DNA from: Pseudomonadota bacterium
GTDB lineage: Bacteria; Pseudomonadota; Gammaproteobacteria; Steroidobacterales; Steroidobacteraceae
Length of the DNA: 64,000 nt
Direction of reading: 5' to 3'
Assembly: GCA_023391335.1 (NCBI GenBank)
Contig: JAEWBG010000101.1
Coordinates: 124,001 to 188,000, forward strand
Shown: piece by piece, positions 60,194 through 64,000 of the stretch
Numbering within the stretch: the stretch's first letter is position 1
Layout: each line of letters begins with the position of its first letter
Position numbers and translations under genes: made by a program
Notes under the pieces: generated by a model
What the model was told of the DNA's origin: nothing
Databases searched by the model: none
Seen by the model: the letters and a program-made list of their open reading frames with translations, nothing else

Positions 60194-61855
60194 CTATCGA
60201 GGCAGGCTCAGCATCTCCAACGCGCCTCTAAGAAGGGCTGTCGCGCCTGCGAGCTCGGGCACGATGACGAGTTGCGCACCGGCCGTGCGCAGGAGTTCTT
60301 CGTTAGCGGCTTGTTCAGCGCGGGCAGCGATTACGACGCTAGGGTTCAGGGTCCGAATTTGCTGAATGGCAGCACGAGCAGGCGCGAAGTCCGGCAATGC
60401 AACGATGACCAAGCGCGCATTTTCGATGTGGGCCGCCTGCAAGACGGCCATTGAGAACGCGTTGCCATAGATCGCCGGCAATCCATCCGCCACACCATCA
60501 CGGACTCGCGAGAGCCGTGAATCGATGACGGCCACATGAATACCCGCATCGCGCAAACCGCGAGCGATGCTTTGCCCGACGCGCCCGTAGCCGATGACGA
60601 TGGCGTGAGCTTCCAACTGCGCGCTTTCGCCTACGACGCTCGACCCGCCGTCGAAGAAGCGGCGCGTTTTCGCCGATCTGAGCAGCAGATCGCTGAATGC
60701 CGGCGCCAGCGCGAATGCGGCCGGAGTCAAGACAATGGTTGCGAGCGCCGAGGTCAGAATCAGGTTGTACAAGTCTTTCGTGAGCGCACCGGATTGCAAT
60801 CCAACTTGAGCGAGCACGAAATTCAGTTCGCCGATCGAGATCATCCCCAGCGTCGTGAACGCAGCGGTGCGGGCGGAAACTCGAAAGGGCACGATCCCCA
60901 CAAAGGTGCTGACCGCTTTCAACATCAGCGCGAAGGCGGCAGTCGCCAACACGTAAGGCCAGCGATCTAGAATGAATTCGATATCGATCAACATGCCGAC
61001 GGAAACGAAGAACAGCGTCGCGAACAAGTCGCGCACCGGTACGACTTCGGCAATCACGCGATGATCGAACTCCGATTCCGACAGCAACAAACCGGCAACG
61101 AACGCTCCCAGTGCGGGAGACAATCCCAACAACGTACTCACGCTCGCCGCTCCGAGCGCCAACACGGCGGCGGTCACGATGAAGATTTCCGACGAGCGCA
61201 AGCGCGTGACCTGATTCATCAGCCACGGCACGACACGTAGCCCGACCATCAAAGATGCGGCGATGAAGACGGCGGCCTTGAGCAAGGTCACGCCTACATC
61301 GATCAGCATCACACTGGCGTCGAACTCGGCGTTGAAACTCGAAATCTTCGGCAGTAAGACGATGAGCACGACGACGATGAGGTCCTGCACGATCGACATG
61401 GAGAGCAGCAACCGTCCATGTGCGGAGGCGATCTCGCCGCGATCCAACAGCGTTTTGAGAATCACCATCGAACTGCTGGCTGCCAGCGCAGTCCCGAACG
61501 CGAAGCCTTGCACCGTTGTCCAATGCAAGCACTGAGCGATCGCCCAACCGCCGGCAATCGTCAACGTGACCTGTGTGAGCGTACCGAAGGTGGCGATGGC
61601 GCGAACTCGTGCGAGGTCCTTCAGCGAAAAGGCAACCCCCAAACCGAACATGAGGAAGATGACGCCCACATCGGCCAATGCAGCGATCTGATCGCGATTG
61701 CCGACGAATCCCGGCGTGAACGGTCCGATTAGAACGCCCGCCAGCAAGTAGCCGAGGATGGGCGATTGCCGTAACCAGCTCGCAGCGAAGCCGCCAGCGA
61801 CCGCGATGGCGAGCGCGATCGCCACGTTCAAGACGACAGGTACAGGTTCACCCAT
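60194..61855 (-). CDS. CPA2-family cation:proton antiporter with RCK domain (KefC/YbaL-like)
   Basis: The 553-residue protein has an N-terminal membrane domain of about 12 helices (YLLAGVLIGPFTPGFV, MFGLGVAFSLKDLARV, SSSMVILKTLLDRGE) and a C-terminal TrkA-N/RCK domain (HAIVIGYGRVGQSIARGLRD). This is the YbaL/KefC arrangement, a potassium or sodium exchanger gated by a nucleotide or glutathione ligand. The ion is not shown. It may export K+ against the TrkAH importer encoded 4 kb upstream, an inference. It is divergent from mrcB. Confidence 0.9.
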   Translation of the reverse strand: MGEPVPVVLNVAIALAIAVAGGFAASWLRQSPILGYLLAGVLIGPFTPGFVGNRDQIAALADVGVIFLMFGLGVAFSLKDLARVRAIATFGTLTQVTLTIAGGWAIAQCLHWTTVQGFAFGTALAASSSMVILKTLLDRGEIASAHGRLLLSMSIVQDLIVVVLIVLLPKISSFNAEFDASVMLIDVGVTLLKAAVFIAASLMVGLRVVPWLMNQVTRLRSSEIFIVTAAVLALGAASVSTLLGLSPALGAFVAGLLLSESEFDHRVIAEVVPVRDLFATLFFVSVGMLIDIEFILDRWPYVLATAAFALMLKAVSTFVGIVPFRVSARTAAFTTLGMISIGELNFVLAQVGLQSGALTKDLYNLILTSALATIVLTPAAFALAPAFSDLLLRSAKTRRFFDGGSSVVGESAQLEAHAIVIGYGRVGQSIARGLRDAGIHVAVIDSRLSRVRDGVADGLPAIYGNAFSMAVLQAAHIENARLVIVALPDFAPARAAIQQIRTLNPSVVIAARAEQAANEELLRTAGAQLVIVPELAGATALLRGALEMLSLPR

Positions 61856-61892
61856 GAGCGTAGGAAGAGCAGCACAAGCAATTCACCTTGCC

Positions 61893-62090
61893 ATGATTCG
61901 CCACGATCTACCAGAATTCATCCTCCCATTCGGCTTGCAGCGCGTGCAGGATGCTCGACAGGCACGCCAGAAGATCCTGATCGGCACCGCGCAACCGAAC
62001 CGCCATGAGGATCGAGGACGATCGGAATCGGTCGCAATGCTGCTGCCCGGCTTAGCACCGGGGCTCAGCACTCATCGTTGCTCATCTTAG
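61893..62090 (+). CDS. Possible small protein of 65 residues upstream of mrcB
   Basis: A frame starting ATGATTCGCCACGAT (MIRHDLPEFILPFGLQRVQD) runs to TAG at 62090, 20 bp before the mrcB ATG and in the same direction. The coding bias is moderate and no ribosome binding site or recognisable family is seen. The 254-bp divergent region (61856-62109) otherwise shows no gene or repeat. Confidence 0.2.
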   Translation: MIRHDLPEFILPFGLQRVQDARQARQKILIGTAQPNRHEDRGRSESVAMLLPGLAPGLSTHRCSS

Positions 62091-62109
62091 GTCCCCAACT
62101 CGGGCGCTC

Positions 62110-64000
62110 ATGCCTCTACGCAAACAGCTGAAAAGATTTCGCACCCAGATCCTGACCGGCCTGGCATTGGTGTTTGGCGTCGGGCTCATTGCATTGATCG
62201 CTTGGGTCTTTTACCTGGACCGACAGATCACTCGACAATTCGAGGGACGCCGCTGGACGCTGCCCGCGCAAGTGTATGCAGAGCCCACCGAACTCTACGT
62301 GGGTCAGAGTTTTACCGCCGCAGCTCTGGAGGAGGAGCTGCAGCGTCTCGGTTATCACAAAGCCAATGTGGCTGAGTCTCCCGGGAGCTATGTGCGTCGC
62401 GCCTCGCATATCGAATTCGTGAGCCGACGCTTTCAGTTCACGGATGCGCTCCAGGAACCGACGAAGATTCTCGTCGACGCGAATGCAAGCGGCATCACCG
62501 CGATCAAAGACGCACAGGGCGCTGACGTCGCCATCTTCCGTCTGGATCCGTTGGTGATCGGCAGCATCTTCCCAATCCATGGTGAAGATCGCGTGATCGT
62601 CACACCGGATGAAGTCCCGAAGCTACTACCCGCAGCGCTCAAGGTGGTGGAGGACCGCAAATTCGATCGTCACCACGGCGTGGATTTTCTGGGCATCCTG
62701 CGCGCGGCCTACGTGAACTTGCGCGCCGGAGGCTATGAGCAAGGCGCTTCGACCCTGACTCAACAGCTCGTGCGCAGCTATTTCCTGGATAACCGTCGCA
62801 GCATGGCTCGCAAGCTCGAAGAAGCAGTCATGGCGATGCTGCTGGAAGTGCACTTCGACAAGCAGGATTTGATGAATGCTTACATCAACGAGATCTATCT
62901 CGGCCAGGATGGCGAACGTGCGATTCACGGATTCGGCTTGGCGAGCCAGTTCTATTTCGGCAAGCCGTTGGATGAACTGCAGCTGCACGAAGTGGCCATG
63001 TTGGTGGCAGTCGTCCGTGGTCCCTCGTACTACGATCCGCGGCGCCACCCGGATCGCGTGCGCGCGCGCCGCGATCTCATCTTGAAGTTGATGGCGCAGT
63101 TCAAAGTCATCGACGAGTCTGCCGCGAAACGCGCGATGTCCCGTCCGCTGGGCATCGTAAACGCCGGTGCGCACAGCGGCGGCTACTATCCTGCGTTCTT
63201 GGATCTCGTTCGGCGCACCTTGCGTCGCGACTATCGGGAAGAGGATCTCACCGAGGCAGGGCTGAAGATCTTCACAACGCTGAATCCTCGCGTGCAAAGC
63301 CGCGCTGAGACGCTGCTCGATCAGGAGCTGAACCGCTTAGAGCAAGCTCGCAAGCAGAAAAAGAAGGCGTCACTTCAAGGCGTGGTGGTGGTCACTGCCC
63401 CACAGAACGGCGAAGTGATTGCCGTGGTGGGAGGTCGCGATGCGAGCTTTGCGGGATTCAATCGCGCATTGGATGCGAGGCGTTCGATGGGTTCGCTGGT
63501 GAAACCGGTCATTTATCTCGCGGCCATGGAGTCGGGAAAATTCAATCCTGCTTCGATCGTGGAAGACGCGCCGATCGAAGTGAAACTTTCGAACGGAAAA
63601 GTTTGGAAGCCGCAGAACATTTCGCAACAGACGTATGGTCCGGTGCCGCTGGTGCGGGCGCTTGCACAGTCTCTGAATCTCGCCACCGTACATTTAGGCA
63701 TGGACGTTGGCCTGGACTCCGTCACGCACGAGTTCAAAGCCTTAGGGCTCGAGGAAGAACCGCCGAAGCTGCCTGCGATTCTGTTAGGCGCGATCGATCT
63801 ATCGCCGCTGCAAGTGGCGCAGCTTTACAACGGGCTCGCCAACGGCGGATTCAATACGCAGCTGCGTGCCGTGCGCGCCGTGCTCGACGAGGAAGGCAAA
63901 CCGCTGAAGTCATTCGGGTTGGAAGTCACGCCGGTCGCATCGCCCGCCGCGGTGTACGAAGTGAATCGGATGATGGTGCAAGTGATCGAGCACGGCAGCG
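62110..64000 (+). CDS. mrcB: Penicillin-binding protein 1B, N-terminal 630 residues (cut by window edge)
   Basis: The start is ATG 62110 (MPLRKQLKRFRTQILTGLAL), with one membrane anchor, a UB2H-like domain, then the glycosyltransferase domain with catalytic Glu181 in VVEDRKFDRHHGVDF and QGASTLTQQLVRSYFLDNRR. The transpeptidase domain follows, with the active-site Ser462 in SLVK (residues 462-465) and SLNLATVH as the second motif. The KTG motif lies outside the window. It polymerises and cross-links peptidoglycan in the periplasm. No premature stop is seen in the visible part. Confidence 0.95.
   Translation, partial: MPLRKQLKRFRTQILTGLALVFGVGLIALIAWVFYLDRQITRQFEGRRWTLPAQVYAEPTELYVGQSFTAAALEEELQRLGYHKANVAESPGSYVRRASHIEFVSRRFQFTDALQEPTKILVDANASGITAIKDAQGADVAIFRLDPLVIGSIFPIHGEDRVIVTPDEVPKLLPAALKVVEDRKFDRHHGVDFLGILRAAYVNLRAGGYEQGASTLTQQLVRSYFLDNRRSMARKLEEAVMAMLLEVHFDKQDLMNAYINEIYLGQDGERAIHGFGLASQFYFGKPLDELQLHEVAMLVAVVRGPSYYDPRRHPDRVRARRDLILKLMAQFKVIDESAAKRAMSRPLGIVNAGAHSGGYYPAFLDLVRRTLRRDYREEDLTEAGLKIFTTLNPRVQSRAETLLDQELNRLEQARKQKKKASLQGVVVVTAPQNGEVIAVVGGRDASFAGFNRALDARRSMGSLVKPVIYLAAMESGKFNPASIVEDAPIEVKLSNGKVWKPQNISQQTYGPVPLVRALAQSLNLATVHLGMDVGLDSVTHEFKALGLEEEPPKLPAILLGAIDLSPLQVAQLYNGLANGGFNTQLRAVRAVLDEEGKPLKSFGLEVTPVASPAAVYEVNRMMVQVIEHGS

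Noticed and set aside
1..64000. tRNA or rRNA genes
   Set aside because: No intergenic gap is long enough and structured enough; no TTCGANTC-type arm with a matching acceptor stem was seen.

Overview
The window is a stretch of moderately GC-rich, densely coded bacterial chromosome, and almost every gene in it is core metabolism. The set of genes and their order point to a gammaproteobacterium: rsmG-parA-parB next to atpIBEFHAGDC-glmU-glmS, an aa3-type oxidase cluster, rpoZ-spoT-ridA-recG, bioB-bioC, ubiA, slyD and a long-form leuA. The many short-word intergenic repeats resemble what is seen around the Xanthomonadales/Nevskiales/Steroidobacter part of that class. That placement is an inference and no search was run.

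Layout. 1-5464 (minus): the N-terminal part of a Bcr/CflA-like drug exporter, cut by the window edge, then a tripartite MacAB-TolC-like efflux operon. 6010-9843 (plus): sulfate activation, cysD, fused cysNC and cysQ. 9824-12379: a GNAT acetyltransferase, and leuA behind a possible leucine-rich leader peptide. 12427-16926 (minus): a DUF2934 protein, slyD, glmS and glmU. 17067-24562 (minus): the complete F1Fo ATP synthase operon with a clear sigma-70 promoter at 24694-24722. 24793-31358 (minus): a DUF5916 outer-membrane-type protein between par and atp, then parB, parA, rsmG, an AcuI-like reductase and a diheme cytochrome c. 31541-37862 (plus): rpoZ, spoT, ridA, recG, ubiA. 38023-40768: comF, and divergent bioB-bioC. 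40937-50627 (mostly plus): DUF2244, ctaC, ctaD, a small assembly protein, ctaG, ctaE, DUF2909 (minus), SURF1, an SCO-like protein, ctaA, ctaB and VanZ. 50599-62090: a lipoprotein, uvrD, a 122-bp repeat array, trkA-trkH, a sugar dehydrogenase coupled to a GH15 hydrolase, and a Kef-type antiporter. 62110-64000: mrcB (PBP1B), cut by the window edge.

How the genes work together. The oxidase subunits sit with their copper delivery (ctaG, SCO-like, SURF1) and heme A synthesis (ctaB then ctaA) genes. The oxidase makes the proton gradient that the ATP synthase uses. CysD/CysNC make APS and PAPS, and CysQ clears the PAP by-product. GlmS and GlmU feed UDP-GlcNAc to cell-wall synthesis, which PBP1B completes.

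No mobile element, CRISPR array, defence island or obvious new multi-gene system is visible. The most unusual feature lies between the genes. At least four families of short inverted-arm elements, each built from 7-9 bp words (TATCCGC, CACGGAGNN, GTGAGNAA, GTTGACA/GTTGGCA), share one architecture. They occupy intergenic gaps, including four consecutive gaps inside the atp operon. Separately, a higher-order tandem array (period 122 bp, alternating A/B units, 244-bp duplication) lies between uvrD and trkA.
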